NCBI RefSeq assembly: GCF_009649845.1
Contig: NZ_WJIE01000006.1
Coordinates: forward strand, 496,001-560,000
From: Polyangium spumosum
GTDB taxonomy: Bacteria > Myxococcota_A > Polyangia > Polyangiales > Polyangiaceae
Reading direction: 5' to 3'
DNA: 64,000 nt
Under the pieces are notes generated by a model. That model saw only the letters and a program-made list of their open reading frames with translations, ran no database searches and was not told where the DNA came from. The translations under genes were made by a program, and so were the position numbers. This document shows positions 33,701 to 44,500 of the stretch, one piece after another; within the stretch, counting starts at the first letter, position 1, and the number at the start of each line of letters is the position of its first letter.

Positions 33701-35532
33701 GTGAGCGCGTCCTCATCCATGCCGGCGCGGGAGGCGTGGGAATGGCAGCCATTCAATGGGCGAAGCACGTGGGCGCGGAGATCTTCGCGACCGCGGGCAG
33801 CGAGGAAAAACGTGCGCTCCTCCGAGTGATGGGCGTCCATCACGTGATGGATTCGCGCTCCTTGTCGTTCGTCGACGACGTCCACCACATCACCGGGGGT
33901 GAGGGTATCGACGTCGTGTTGAACTCCCTCTCCGGAGAGTTCATCGAGGCGAGTTTCGGGCTCTTGCGGGACCACGGGCGTTTCATCGAGCTCGGGAAGA
34001 AGGATTACTACGAAAACCGGACGCTCGGAGTTCGTCCCTTCTTGAAAAACCTCTCGTTTTCGCTCGTCGACCTGCGCGGGATGATGTTCCAGCGTCCCGC
34101 GATGGTCGCGGAGCTGCTCCGAGAGGTGCGGGATCAGTTTGCCGCCGGCGTGTTCGCGCCCCTGCCTTGCCGCGCCTTTCCGGTCTCCCGAGCCAGCGAA
34201 GCGTTCGCGTTCATGGCGCAGGGGCGCCATACCGGCAAGCTGGCGATTCTGCTGCAGGATCCCGACGCGCGTATCGCGACGTCGAGCACCCGCGTGCGCC
34301 TGCGCGAGGACGCCGCGTACCTCGTCACGGGGGGCCTCGGCGGCCTGGGCGTGGTCCTCGCGCAATGGATGGTGAAGCAGGGGGCGCGGCATCTCGCGCT
34401 CGTCGGAAGGAGCGCGCCTGCCGACGTCGCGCAGGCGGCGATACGAGAGATGGAGGCAGCGGGCGCCGAGGTACGCGTCATTCGTGCAGACGTGTCGCGC
34501 CGGGTCGACGTGGATGCCTTGCTCGCGGACCTTCGCGGCGCGATGCCTCCGCTCCGGGGCATCGTCCATGCGGCGGCGGTGCTCGACGACCGCACGCTGG
34601 CCGATATGGGTGAGGAGCAATGGACGCGTCCCATCGCGCCGAAGGCGCTGGGCGCGTGGAACCTGCACGAAGCCACGCGGGGCCTCCCGCTCGATTTTTT
34701 CATCATGTATTCGTCCGTCGCGGGCCTCCTCGGCACGGCCGGCCAGGCGGGGTACGCGGGCGCGAACGCGTTTTTGGACGCGCTCTGTCAGGCCCGCGCC
34801 GCGCAAGGGCTGCCGGGGATGAGCATTCAATGGGGCCCATTCGCGGGGGTCGGGCTCGCGGCGGCGCAAGACAATCGAGGCGAGCGGTTGTCGGCCCAGG
34901 GGATGTCGAGCTTCACGGCCGAGGAGGGGCTACGGCTCCTCGGGCGCCTGATGGAGCACCCCAAGGTGGAGGTGGGGCTCGTGCGTTTCGCCGTTCGCCA
35001 ATGGATGGATTCGTATCCGCAGGCCGCGGGCACGCCATTCCTCCGCGTGCTGAGCGAAGAGAGGGCCGGGCCGGCCGCGGCGAGAGACATGCCATTCCGG
35101 GAGACCCTCGACCGTGCCCCTTCCGGGGAGCGGGCGGCGTTGCTCGAGAAGCTCGTCATCGAGCACCTCGGCCGGGTCGTGCGGATGGAGCCTTCCCGGA
35201 TCGAGCGCGCCGTGCCGTTCGCGGCCCTCGGCGTCGATTCGCTGATGAGCCTCGAGCTCCGCAACCGCCTGGAGGCGGCCCTCGGCGTGAGGCTCTCCGC
35301 GACGCTGCTGTTCACGTATCCGAACCCTGCGGCGCTGGCGGAGTATCTCCTTCGCCAGCTCGAGGCGCGTGCTTCGCCGGTGGAGCCGCCTCCGCTGCAG
35401 CCGGAGCCCGAGCCCCTCGAGCCCATCCCGGATACGGCGCGGACGGGCCATCCGATCCCCGCGCAGGATGACGATTTGATCGCCGCGTTCGATGCCTCGG
35501 TCCGGGACCTGAAGACGGAGAAATCCCCGTGA
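27790..35532 (+). CDS. PKS2: type I polyketide synthase, module 2 with a dead AT beside a live one (KS-AT0-AT-DH-ER-KR-ACP)
   Basis: A 2580-residue protein whose GTG overlaps the PKS1 stop (GTGA). N-terminal docking coil (MQRAIMTIQKMRAKIESIER), then KS (Cys222, His357, His397). The first AT reads GHGVGE, so the nucleophilic Ser is Gly670, and its second catalytic position (TYTYQG against YAFHSP) is Gln773 instead of His; it cannot act as an acyltransferase. A PTYPWQ post-AT linker separates it from a second, intact AT (GHSMGE Ser1045, VASH His1148), probably methylmalonyl-specific. DH keeps His1325 and Asp1492 but has Asp1329 for the usual Gly. ER has HAGAGGVG and Leu1879 where modules 1 and 4 have Tyr. 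KR is active-type with VLDD and Tyr2322. ACP Ser2484. Its C-terminal tail differs from those of the other PKS proteins. Confidence 0.93.
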   Translation: MTTRRPDPPPSMTQQHDDDAPPASGLSSMQRAIMTIQKMRAKIESIERARIEPIAIIGMGCRFPGGANTPEAFFRLLEDGVDTIREVPPERWSLEQEGQDMEAEAGALRWGSFLDGVDRFDATFFGISPREAESLDPQQRLLLEVAWEALERAGQLPERLMGSRTGVYIGIWALDYQQRVLALSPDKLDAYSFTGNALSTAAGRLSYVLGLQGPAMSVETACSSSLTAIHLACQSLRNGESNLALAGGVNLMLSPATTKLLSKTQALSPDGRCKTFDARANGFVRGEGCGIVVLKRLSDAERDGDPIIAVIRGSAVNQDGRSTGLTAPNVLSQQTLLRQALESARVAPSDVGYVEAHGTGTSLGDPIEVEALKAVLGGPREKGSTCILGAVKTNIGHLEAAAGVAGLMKVALSLQNERIPGNLHFRSLNPRIDLRGTSLEIAQNPVPWKPGLRPRIGGVSSFGISGTNAHVVLEEAPRNLEEILGREASAYLLPLSAKTPEALLDLARSYHRFLLSADGPRLLDIAYTASVRRSHFEHRLALVGGTRAELAASLAAILRGDAPVGVVRGKATPARAKAVFVFSGQGSQWLGMGRKLYEEESAFRSVFDSCDALLTGRLGWSILDELDSVESMSRMSETHVAQPLIFSLQVALVELLRSWGIAPDAVIGHGVGEIAAAYIAGILSLDEAIRLVAIRGRIMQKATDAAKMVSIAAPLDVARKAIAGYEDRLIVGAIDDPGSCVLAGQVLAMDEVVAQLERRGVSCRALPATYTYQGPHMDGVAQELMERLVRVDARRATLAMYSTVLAECVEGKELDVRYWGRNVRETVDLAGAVGAAIHDGYQLFLEVGPDPVLVDHLRQCIAAKGVEGGLAVASLQRDRGDRRALLEATGALYTRGCSVEWLRLVPQGGRPVLLPTYPWQQERYWVETPQGRAVGHGADARHALPRPRQRARVVFVFPGQGSQWVGMGKQLLAEEPVFRASIESSDAAIQKEAGISVLAELHADESRSRLAEVDVVQPVLFAVEVALAALWRSRGLRPDCVIGHSMGEVAAAHVAGALGLEDAVGIICRRSRLLRRVSGKGAMALVELSIEDAVKALAGYEDRLSVAVSNGPRATVIAGEPGALDIVLSNLEKSGIYCRRVKVDVASHSPQVDPLREDLLAALSELRPGRAKIRMCSTVTGDFVAGAELVPSYWVKNLRAPVLFSQVTRMLIDEGHTIFVEMSPHPILLPSIEENLREKRREGAALPSMRREADARRTLEEALAVLRERGALGEARAGDADGGAAGADHEAIPLLGTKFRPFAQASTHYWEGRLGLEKFPWLGDHRVHDAVVFPGAGYVEMALEAISDVFGGEQALLEGISFEHMLALRPEVGRVVQVSLVDEGGRRASLVIGSREQGEDRWVRHATALVRMAATTDLDEASLPLRRIASQCVGEVDPAQHYARMGERGLRYGPSFRGIRRISLGEGEVLGHVRLPEEQSIGTYHAHPALLDACFQLATALLPSAHAGETYLPVRIARIGVHHRLSREAWVHARRAPASEADTGVVDVDLVVTDEAGRLLLDVRGLRLQRIDALPAKDPFDDCVFVVEWRRKDLEGSSRPLPGRGAWIVFLDGAGTGARVAKLLRERGERCVEVGPGLRFEHVGTDSYRLDATDSTQLRRLLDEAFGRQQPCKGVVHCHALDAAPWERTSGETLMQEMRAGALSVVRIVQALLRQGWRDAPRLFLVTRGAQAVWEGQKSVSVAQAPLWGLGRTLALEHPELECTRIDLDPSGDAGDGSLLVREFFDGDGEDQVALRSAGRFVARLVRGKIEQGDPSLEQRRQEAARGRPFRLEIHKPGILDVFDLREVERRPPGPGEVEIDVEAAGLNFLDVLLAMGVLPDDVAAPAEAGLRLGVECAGRVVALGEGVTDFEVGQEVMALGPASMATHVRTSRHLVLPKPSHVRWEEAATTPVAFLTAYHSLAHVARLRRGERVLIHAGAGGVGMAAIQWAKHVGAEIFATAGSEEKRALLRVMGVHHVMDSRSLSFVDDVHHITGGEGIDVVLNSLSGEFIEASFGLLRDHGRFIELGKKDYYENRTLGVRPFLKNLSFSLVDLRGMMFQRPAMVAELLREVRDQFAAGVFAPLPCRAFPVSRASEAFAFMAQGRHTGKLAILLQDPDARIATSSTRVRLREDAAYLVTGGLGGLGVVLAQWMVKQGARHLALVGRSAPADVAQAAIREMEAAGAEVRVIRADVSRRVDVDALLADLRGAMPPLRGIVHAAAVLDDRTLADMGEEQWTRPIAPKALGAWNLHEATRGLPLDFFIMYSSVAGLLGTAGQAGYAGANAFLDALCQARAAQGLPGMSIQWGPFAGVGLAAAQDNRGERLSAQGMSSFTAEEGLRLLGRLMEHPKVEVGLVRFAVRQWMDSYPQAAGTPFLRVLSEERAGPAAARDMPFRETLDRAPSGERAALLEKLVIEHLGRVVRMEPSRIERAVPFAALGVDSLMSLELRNRLEAALGVRLSATLLFTYPNPAALAEYLLRQLEARASPVEPPPLQPEPEPLEPIPDTARTGHPIPAQDDDLIAAFDASVRDLKTEKSP

Positions 35533-38500
35533 GCAACCCGCTCGACGAGTATCGCAGCCGGCTTCGTGACGCTGTAGGGATCATCAACGAACTGAAGGCG
35601 AAGGTCGCCCACGCCGAGCGGGCGGCGGTCGAGCCGATTGCGGTCATCGGTCTCGGGTGCAGGTTTCCGGGGGGAGGCGCGGGGCCGGAGGCGTTCTGGC
35701 GTAACCTCGAGCATGGCGTGGACGCCATTCAACGAATACCGGCGGAGCGCTGGCCCGAGGATGCCATTCCGGGCGAGCGCTCGGAGGTGCTCTGGGCGGG
35801 GCTGCTCGACGACGTCGCCGGATTCGACGCGACCTTCTTCGGGATTTCCCCGCGGGAAGCGGAGACGCTCGACCCTCAGCAGCGCATGCTGCTCGAGGTG
35901 ACCTGGGGGGCCCTCGAGGACGCCAGCGTTCATCCCGAGCGCCTCGCTGGCAGTCGCACGGGCGTCTTCGTGGGCATGTGCGGCGCGGATTATCACGAGC
36001 TGGTCGTGGACGCGCGCTTCGGCCGCTACGACGCCTATTGTACCACCGGGAACCTCCACAGCACGGCTGCGGGTCGAATTGCGTACGTGCTCGGTCTGCA
36101 GGGGCCATGCATATCGGTCGACACGGCGTGCTCCTCGTCGCTCGTGGCCATTGCCCAGGCTTGCCAGAGCCTTCGTGCCGGCGATAGCGACATGGCCCTG
36201 GCGGGCGGCGTGAACGTGCTTCTGTCGCCGCGCGTGATGGCCATGCTGGCCGAGACGCAGGCGCTCTCACCGGATGGGCGCTGCAAGACGCTCGATGCTC
36301 GGGCGAACGGGTTCGTGCGCGGCGAGGGCTGCGGCATCGTGGCGCTCAAGCGGCTCTCTGACGCGCAGCGTGACGGCGACCGCATCCGGGCCGTCATCCG
36401 GGGATGGGCCGTCAATCAGGATGGTCGTTCCACCGGCCTGACCACGCCGAACGTGCTGTCCCAGCAGGTTATGCTCCGGCAGGCGCTCGAGAGGGCGCGC
36501 CTCTCTCCTCTCGATATCGGGTACATCGAGATGCACGGCACGGGCACCTCTCTCGGAGATCCGATCGAGTTCGAGGCGCTGCGAGACGTGCTCGGCGTGC
36601 AAAGAGCGGATGGCTCCTCGATCGTCCTCGGGGCAGTCAAGACGAACATCGGGCACCTGGAGGGCGCGGCGGGGGTGGCGGGGTTCATCAAGGCGGTGCT
36701 CGCGTTCGAGCACGAGCGTATCCCGAAAAACCTCCACTTCCGGCGATTGAACCCGCGAATCTCCCTGGATGAGGTGCCTTTCTCGATCCCCACGGAGCAC
36801 GTCTCGTGGCCCCGCGGTGGCAAGCCCCGCCGCGCCGGCGTCAGCTCGTTCGGCCTCAGCGGAACGAATGCACACGTAATCCTGGAGGAGCCGCCTGCGG
36901 AGCCGGCGAGAGTGCCGTCGCCGGAGGCATCCGCGTATCTCTTGCCGCTGTCCGCGAGGAGCCCGGAGGCGCTGACGGCGCTCGCCTGCTGCTATGGCGA
37001 ATGGCTGTCCCGCGAGAGCGAGGTCTCGCTGCACGACATCGTGTACACGGCGAGCGCGCGGCGGGCGCATCATGAGCATCGTATTGCCATCGTCGGGAAG
37101 ACGCGCGCCGAAATGGCGGAGCGCCTGTCGTCCTTCGCCGCCGGGGATACGAGCTCCGTCGCCTCGCGCGCGGCGGCCGCGGGCCTCGGCCGCCCGAGGC
37201 CCGTCTACGTGTTCTCCGGCCAGGGCTCGCAATGGGCTGGGATGGGCCGGCAGCTCCTCGCGGAGCAGCCGGTCTTCCGCGCGGCGGTCGAGGAAATCGA
37301 CGCGCTCCTGAGCCGGCACGCGCGGTTCTCTCTCGTGGAGGAGATGTCGGCGCACGAAGAGCGATCCCGCCTCGGCGAGACGGAAATCGCGCAGCCGGCC
37401 ATTTTTGCGATTCAAGTGGGGCTCGCGAGGCTCCTCGGTTCCTGGGGAGTCACGCCTGGGGCGTTGATCGGCCATAGCGTGGGGGAGGTGGCGGCGGCGC
37501 ACCTGTCGGGGGCGCTCTCGCTGGAGGAGGCGGTGCGGCTCGTCGCGCTGCGCGCGCGGATCATGCAGAAGGCGACCGGCCACGGCAGGATGGCGTGGGC
37601 CTCTTTGCCGCCGGAGGATGCAGCGGCCACCATCGCCGGGCGAGAAACCCGGGTCTCGATCGCTGCGGTCAACGACCCGGTCTCGGTGGTCTTGTCCGGT
37701 GAAACGGCTGCGCTCGAGGCCAAGCTCGGCGAGCTCGCGGCGCGCGGGGTTTCGACGCGCCCGCTGCGCGTGAAGTATGCGTTCCATAGCCCGCAGATGG
37801 AGCCGCTCGCCCAGGAGCTCGCGGAGGGGCTCGGGCGCGTCGACGCGAGGGTGAACTCGGTCCCCATGATCAGCACCGTGACCGGGGCGCGGATCGCGGG
37901 CGAGCTGCTCGACGCCCGGTACTGGCAGAGAAACGTACGCGAGACGGTCGATCTGTTGCGTGCCGTGGAGACGGCGCTCGCCGAAGGGTACAACCTCTTC
38001 GTCGAGCTCGGGCCCCACCCCGTCCTGGTTGCGAACCTGGAGCAATGCGTGGCGGCGCGCGGCGCGGACGCGACCGTCCTTTCGACCCTGCGGCGACAAG
38101 GGGAGGAGCTCCGCTCCATCCTGGAGACGCTGGGCGGGCTGTATGTCGACGGCGTGTCGATGGATTGGGGGGCGATTCACCCCGTCGGCGGGCGCATCGC
38201 CGCGCTCCCTCCTTATCCCTGGCAACGAAAGCGGTACTGGATCGAGGCGGCCGAGCACCACGTTCCTCGGGGAGAGCGGCCGCGCGAGTCGCTGGATGAC
38301 TTCGTGTACGAGGTGCAGTGGCGCCGCAAAGACCGTACCCCCTCCGCAAAGACGCTCGCGCCCGCCGATGGCGCATGGCTCCTCCTCGTCGACCGCGCGG
38401 GGACGGGGGACGCGCTCGCCCATCTCTTGCATGGGTACGGCATCCCCTGCGTGCGCGTCGAGCCCGGCGCGCCGTACGAGCGGCTGGACGCGACCTCGTT

Positions 38501-41500
38501 CCGCATCGATCCAGCGAGACGCGACGATTATCGGAGGCTCCTCGAGGAGGCATTCCCCAGAGGCGTCCGTTGCCGTGGTATCGTGCACATGTTCGGCCTG
38601 GATACGACGCCGTGGAACGAGGCGACGGAGGAGGCGCTGGCGTCGGACCAGCACCGAACCATCCTCTCGCCGCTCTTCCTCGCCGAGGCCGTGCAACGAA
38701 AGGGGTGGCGGGACAACCCTCGCCTCTGCTGGGTCACCCGCGGGGCGCAGGCGGTTGCTGGCTCGGGGCTGGCCTCTCCGTCGCAGGCGCCTCTCTGGGG
38801 GCTCGCCCGTACCCTCTTGCTCGAGCATCCGGAGCTCGAAATCGCCCGCATCGACCTCGATGCGGCGGCCGAGGGCGAGGACGCGCGCGCGCTCCTGGAG
38901 GAGCTCGGCGCGGCGGATGGGGAGGATCAGGTCGCGATTCGCAGCGATGGCCGTTATGTCGCGAGGCTCGCCCGCACGAGCTTCCACGCGGCTCCCGCGC
39001 GCGCATTCGAGGTTCGGCCGGACGCGGCGTACCTCCTTTCGGGCAAGCTTTCCGGGCGTGGGCTCGCGACGGCGCGGTGGATGGTTGCGCAGGGAGCGCG
39101 ACATGTGGCGCTCGCGCCCTCCCGCGCGCTGGCGGAGGACGAGCGAGGCGAGATCCGCGCGATGGAGGAGGCTGGGGCGAGCGTCCTTTTGTTCCCGGCG
39201 GACGTATCCCGACGCGCCGACGTCGAGGCATTGCTCGCGGAGATCGAGCGTCTCCTCCCGCCCTTGCGCGGCGTCGTGCACGTGCCGGACGTGGACGGCG
39301 AGAGCGCGCCGACGCTGGAGCTCGATGAGGAGCGCCTCCGGCGGACGGCCTCGAAAAGGATGCTCGGCGCGTGGCATCTTCATCGGGCGATGAGCGGCCG
39401 TCCGCTCGATTTCTTTGTTTTGTTCTCCTCGGCCTCGGCGGTGCTCGGGCTCGCGGGGCGGGCAGGATATACCGCGAGCAGCGCGTTCCTCGACGCGGTG
39501 GCGCGTCGCGGGCACGACGCAGGCCTCCCGGCGATGAGCGTTCAATGGGGCGCATTTTCGGACGAAGGCGGAGAGGCGCGGCAGAGCACGCTCGATGGAT
39601 TGACCCAGGCGCAGGGCGTCGAGGCGCTGGCGCAGCTGCTCGCGCGGCCCCGGGCCGAGGTCGCCGTGATGCGGTTTGCCGGTCGGCAAATGCTGGAGAC
39701 GTTCCCCCACCTGGCCCAGAGCGCATTTTACTCGGAGCTCGTGACGGCGGGCGGAGCGGCGGAGCGGCGGCCCGAGGGGGCGGCTCGATTCCGCCAGACG
39801 CTCGAAGCGGCGGTCGGCGCGGAGCGGCTCGTTTTGCTCGTCGCGCACGTCCGGGAGCAGCTCGGCCACGTCTTACGCATGGATCCCGCGACGATCGACC
39901 CGAGGGCGCCATTCCAGACGCTGGGCGTGGACTCGCTCATGAGCGTCGAGGTGCGCAATCGACTCGAAGCGAGCCTCGGGTCGAAGCTGCCCGCGACGTT
40001 GCTCTTCACGTATGCGAACGTGGAGCAGCTGGCGGAGAGCGTGCTCGTGAAAATCGCGGCGTCGAAGCCGTCGGTCGCGGGCGCCGCGCGTGTCGTTTCG
40101 ACCACGTCCATGGCGCCCGCGACGCCGCTCGCCGCGGAGGAGCCAATCGCCTTGGTGGGTATGGCGTGCCGGTTCCCTGGAGGGAGCACGGATCCCGACG
40201 CGTACTGGCGCGCGCTGCTCGCGGGCGTCGACGGCGTGCGCGAGGTCTCGCCGGCCCGCTGGCCCGCGGGGACCCTGCCGGAGGACAAACTCGGCGCGGG
40301 CCATGCGGCCCTGCTCGACGACATTTACGATTTCGACGCGGGCTTCTTCGGCATCTCGCCGCGCGAGGCAGAGACCTTGGACCCGCAGCAGCGCCTGTTG
40401 CTCGAGGTGACGTGGGAGGCCGTCGAGGACGCGGGGCAGCTTCCGCAGGCGCTCGTTGGCTCGAGGACCGGCGTGTTCGTCGGGTGCACCACGCTCGATT
40501 ACCAGCGCATGGTTCTGACCACGCCGGAGTATCTGGATGCTTATGGCGTGACGGGCACCGTCATGGCCACCGCGGCGGGCAGGCTCTCGTATGTCTTCGG
40601 GCTCCAGGGCCCTGCGGTGGCGCTCGATACGGCTTGCTCGTCCTCGCTGGTCGCCATTCACCTCGGCTGTCAGAGCCTCCGCGAGGGAGAGAGTGATCTC
40701 GTGCTGGCGGGCGGTGTGAATGCGCTCCTCGCGTGGGAGCCCATGGTGGCGATGGCCGCGATGCGCGCGCTCTCGCCCGACGGGCGGTGCAAGACGCTCG
40801 ACGCGCGCGCCAATGGTTACGTGCGTGGCGAGGGCTGCGGCATTTTGGTGCTCAAACGGCTCTCGGACGCGCGCCGTGACGGCGATCGGGTCCTCGCGTT
40901 GATCCGGGGATCGGCGGTCAATCAGGACGGCCGTTCGACGGGGCTGACGACGCCCAATGTGCTGGCGCAGCAGGCGCTGCTCCGGCAGGCGCTCGGGGCC
41001 GCCCGGCTCTCGCCTGCGGACGTCGGATACGTGGAGATGCACGGGACAGGGACGCCGCTCGGCGATCCGATCGAGGTGGACGCGCTGCGGGAGGTGTTCG
41101 GCGAGGCGCGGCCCGATGGTTCATCGTGCGTGTTGGGCGCGGTGAAGACCAACATCGGACACCTCGAGGGCGCGGCGGGCGTGGCGGGGCTCATCAAGGT
41201 CGTGCAGGTGCTCCGACATGGGGTCGTCCCGAAAAACCTGCATTTCCGAGCGCTCAACCCGCGCATCGAGCTTCAGGGCACCCCTTTTGTCGTCCCCACG
41301 GAGAACCTGCCCTGGCTGCCCGGCGGCAAGCCGCGTCGCGCGGGGGTGAGCTCTTTCGGGATCAGCGGGACGAACGCGCACGTGCTCCTCGAGGAGGCTC
41401 CGCCCGAGGCGACGAACGGGAGAGCGACCTCGAGCCATCTGCTGCCTCTATCGGCGCGGAGCGTCGAAGCTTTGAAGGCGCTGACGCGGTCTCATGCGGA

Positions 41501-44500
41501 ATGGTTGTCCTCGGCGGACGCCGCCTCCCTGCCGGACATCTGCTACACGGCGAGCGTACGCCGCACGCATCACGAGCATCGGCTGGTGGCCGAGGGGGCG
41601 ACCAAGGAGGAGCTCGTGGCGCTCCTGTCCTCGTGCGCGCAGGGAGAATGGCCCGCCGGCGTGTCGCGTGGACAGGTCGTCTCGGGCCGGCCGCGCCCCA
41701 AGGTCGTCTTCGTTTTTCCTGGGCAGGGATCACAATGGCTCGGGATGGGGCGAGGGCTCCTGGCCGAGGAGCCGGCGTTCGCGGCCGCGCTTCGAGCTTG
41801 CAGCGAGGCCATCGAGCGAGAGGCGGGGTTCTCGGTGCTCGACGAGCTCGCGGCGGACGAGGCGCGTTCGCGGCTCGGCGAGATCGACGTTGTGCAGCCC
41901 GTGCTCTTCGCGATCGAGGTGGCGCTCGCGTCGCTCTGGCGCTCGTGGGGCGTGGAGCCCGATTGTGTCGTTGGTCATAGCATGGGCGAGGTCGCCGCGG
42001 CGCACGTGGCGGGGATGTTGAGCCTCGCGGATGGGGCCAAGGTGATCTGCCGACGCAGCCGTCTGCTCCGGCGCATCAGCGGCAATGGGTCGATGGGGCT
42101 CGTCGAGCTGACGATGGCCGAAGCGGAGCAGGCCATCGCGGGCTTCGAAAACCGCCTCGGCGTCGCCGTGAGTAATGGCCCGCGATCCACGGTGCTCTCG
42201 GGGGACCCGATCGCGCTGGAGGAGGTGCTCGGCGGGCTGGAAAAGCGAGGTGTGTTCTGCCGTCGCGTCAGGGTGGACGTGGCGTCGCATGGCCCCCAGG
42301 TGGATCCATTGCGGGATGATTTGCTCTCCGCGACGGCGGACGTTCGTTCGTCGCCGGGCGCGATCGCGATGCGCTCGACGGTGACGGGTGCGCCGCTCCG
42401 CGGCGACGAGCTCTCGGCTGCGTACTGGTGGAAGAACCTCCGGGAGCCGGTGCGATTCTCGCAGGTGGTGCAGGCGCTGATGGTGGAGGGCCACGACGTC
42501 TTCGTGGAGATGAGCCCGCACCCCATCCTCTTGCCCTCGATCGAGGAGAACCTCGAGGAGGCGAAGGTCGAGGGCGTCGCGGTTGCGTCGACGAGGCGGC
42601 ACGCGGACGAGCGTCGATCGATGCTGGCCGCGCTGGGCACACTTCATACGCGCGGATACGACGTCGCGTGGAGCAAGCTTTACCCGGAGGGCGGGCGTGT
42701 CGTCTCTCTGCCCGCGTACGCCTGGCAGCGTGAGCGATACGCGATCGACGTCGACACGCGGAGGACGCGGGTGATCGAGGCGTCAGGGAGCCACCCGCTC
42801 CTCGGGGTGGGGCTCACCCCTGCGGCGCAGCCGGAGACGCACCTGTGGGAGCGACGGGTGAGCGTGAAGGCGTTCCCGTACCTCGCAGATCACCGCGTGC
42901 AAGGCGAGGTGGTTTTTCCGGGCGCGGGATACGTGGAGCTCGGCCTCGCGGCGGCAGCTCGAATCTACGGCCCGGGCGAGGCCCGCATCGAGGAGATATC
43001 GTTCGATCGGATGCTCGCGTTACCGGAGGGCCAGGAGCGGCTCGTGCAAGTATCGCTGGTGGAGGAGGGCGGAGGCCGTGCCTCCGTGACGATCTCGAGC
43101 CGCGAGGGAGACACGAAGGAATGGGTGCGGCACGCGTCGGGCGTGCTGCGCGTGATGGGGATGCAGCCGGTGCCTGCGGGCGGGCGGATCGAGGACGTGG
43201 AGGCCCGGTGCCCGGAGGTCATCGAGGGCGCATTGCATTACGAGCAGATGGAGGCGCGAGGTTTGTCGTATGGGGAGCGCTTCCAGGGCATTGCGCGGAT
43301 CGTGATCGGGAAGGACGAGGCCGTGGCTCGCGTGCGCCTGCCGGAGGCGATCGGCTCTGGCGGCAGCGACTACCTGGTGCACCCGGCCCTCCTGGATGCG
43401 TGTTTCCAGGTGGGCGGGGTGGCATTGCGATCGACGTGTGGCGAAGGGACGCTCGTCCCGGTTGCCGTGACCGGATTGCAGGTGTTCGAAAGGCCTGGCC
43501 GTGAGGTCTGGGTGCATGGTCGGGCTGTGAAATCCGAGAGGAGCGGGGAGCCCGCGGCGACCCTGACGGTGCACGACGAGGCTGGCCGGGTCCTGATCGA
43601 GATCGGCGAGCTTCGCGTGCAGAGGTTGGCGGATGCCGAAGCGGCGCAGAGGGATGTTTTCGCCAGCTGTGTATACGAAGTTTCCTGGGAGAGGATGGAC
43701 GTCGGGGAGCGACGCGAGGCGAAGGGGGACACCTCCGCGTGGCTCGTGCTCGTCGACGAGCGGGGGCTGGGCGCGACGCTGGCCGATCGGCTCCGAGCGG
43801 CTGGGGCGACGTGCGTGGAGGTGGCGTCGGGTGAGGGGTATGTGCGCTTCGGCCAGGGCCGGTACTGCATAGACGTGACGAACCCTTCCCACTGGGACGA
43901 CGTCCTGAGGGAAGCCTTCGGGAAGCGCGGGTGCCGAGGGGTCGTTCATTGTGGAGCCCTCGACGGGTCGCGGTGGAGCGAGACGAGCGAGGCGACGATC
44001 GCGCCGGATCTTCGGCGCGGCATCACGAGCGCGATGTGCGCGGCCCAGGCGCTGCTGCGTCAGGGCTGGCGGGACGCACCGCGGCTGTATCTCTTGACCC
44101 GCGGCGCGCAGGCCGTGGGGGATGCGCCCGAGCCTTTGTCGATTACGCAATCGACGCTGTGGGGCTTCGGGCGGGCCCTCGCGATGGAGCAGCCCGACCT
44201 CGAGTGTATCCGGATCGACCTTTCGCTGCAGGCGAGCTCGGAGGAGCCGGAGCTCGTGCTACGCGAGATCCTGTCGGGCGGTGACGAGGATCAAATCGCG
44301 TTCAGGCCGGGAGGAAGGTACGTGGCGCGGCTCGTGCGAGCGCAGCTCGGGGGTGATGGCGGCGCGCCCGAGCGGCTGGAGCCCGTGGCGGGCCGGGCCT
44401 ATCGGCTGGAGATTCACGAGCCGGGCGTGCTCGAGCGGCTCTCGTTGCGGCCGATGGAGCGCAGGCCTCCGGGGCCCGGGGAGGTGGAAATCGAGGTCGA

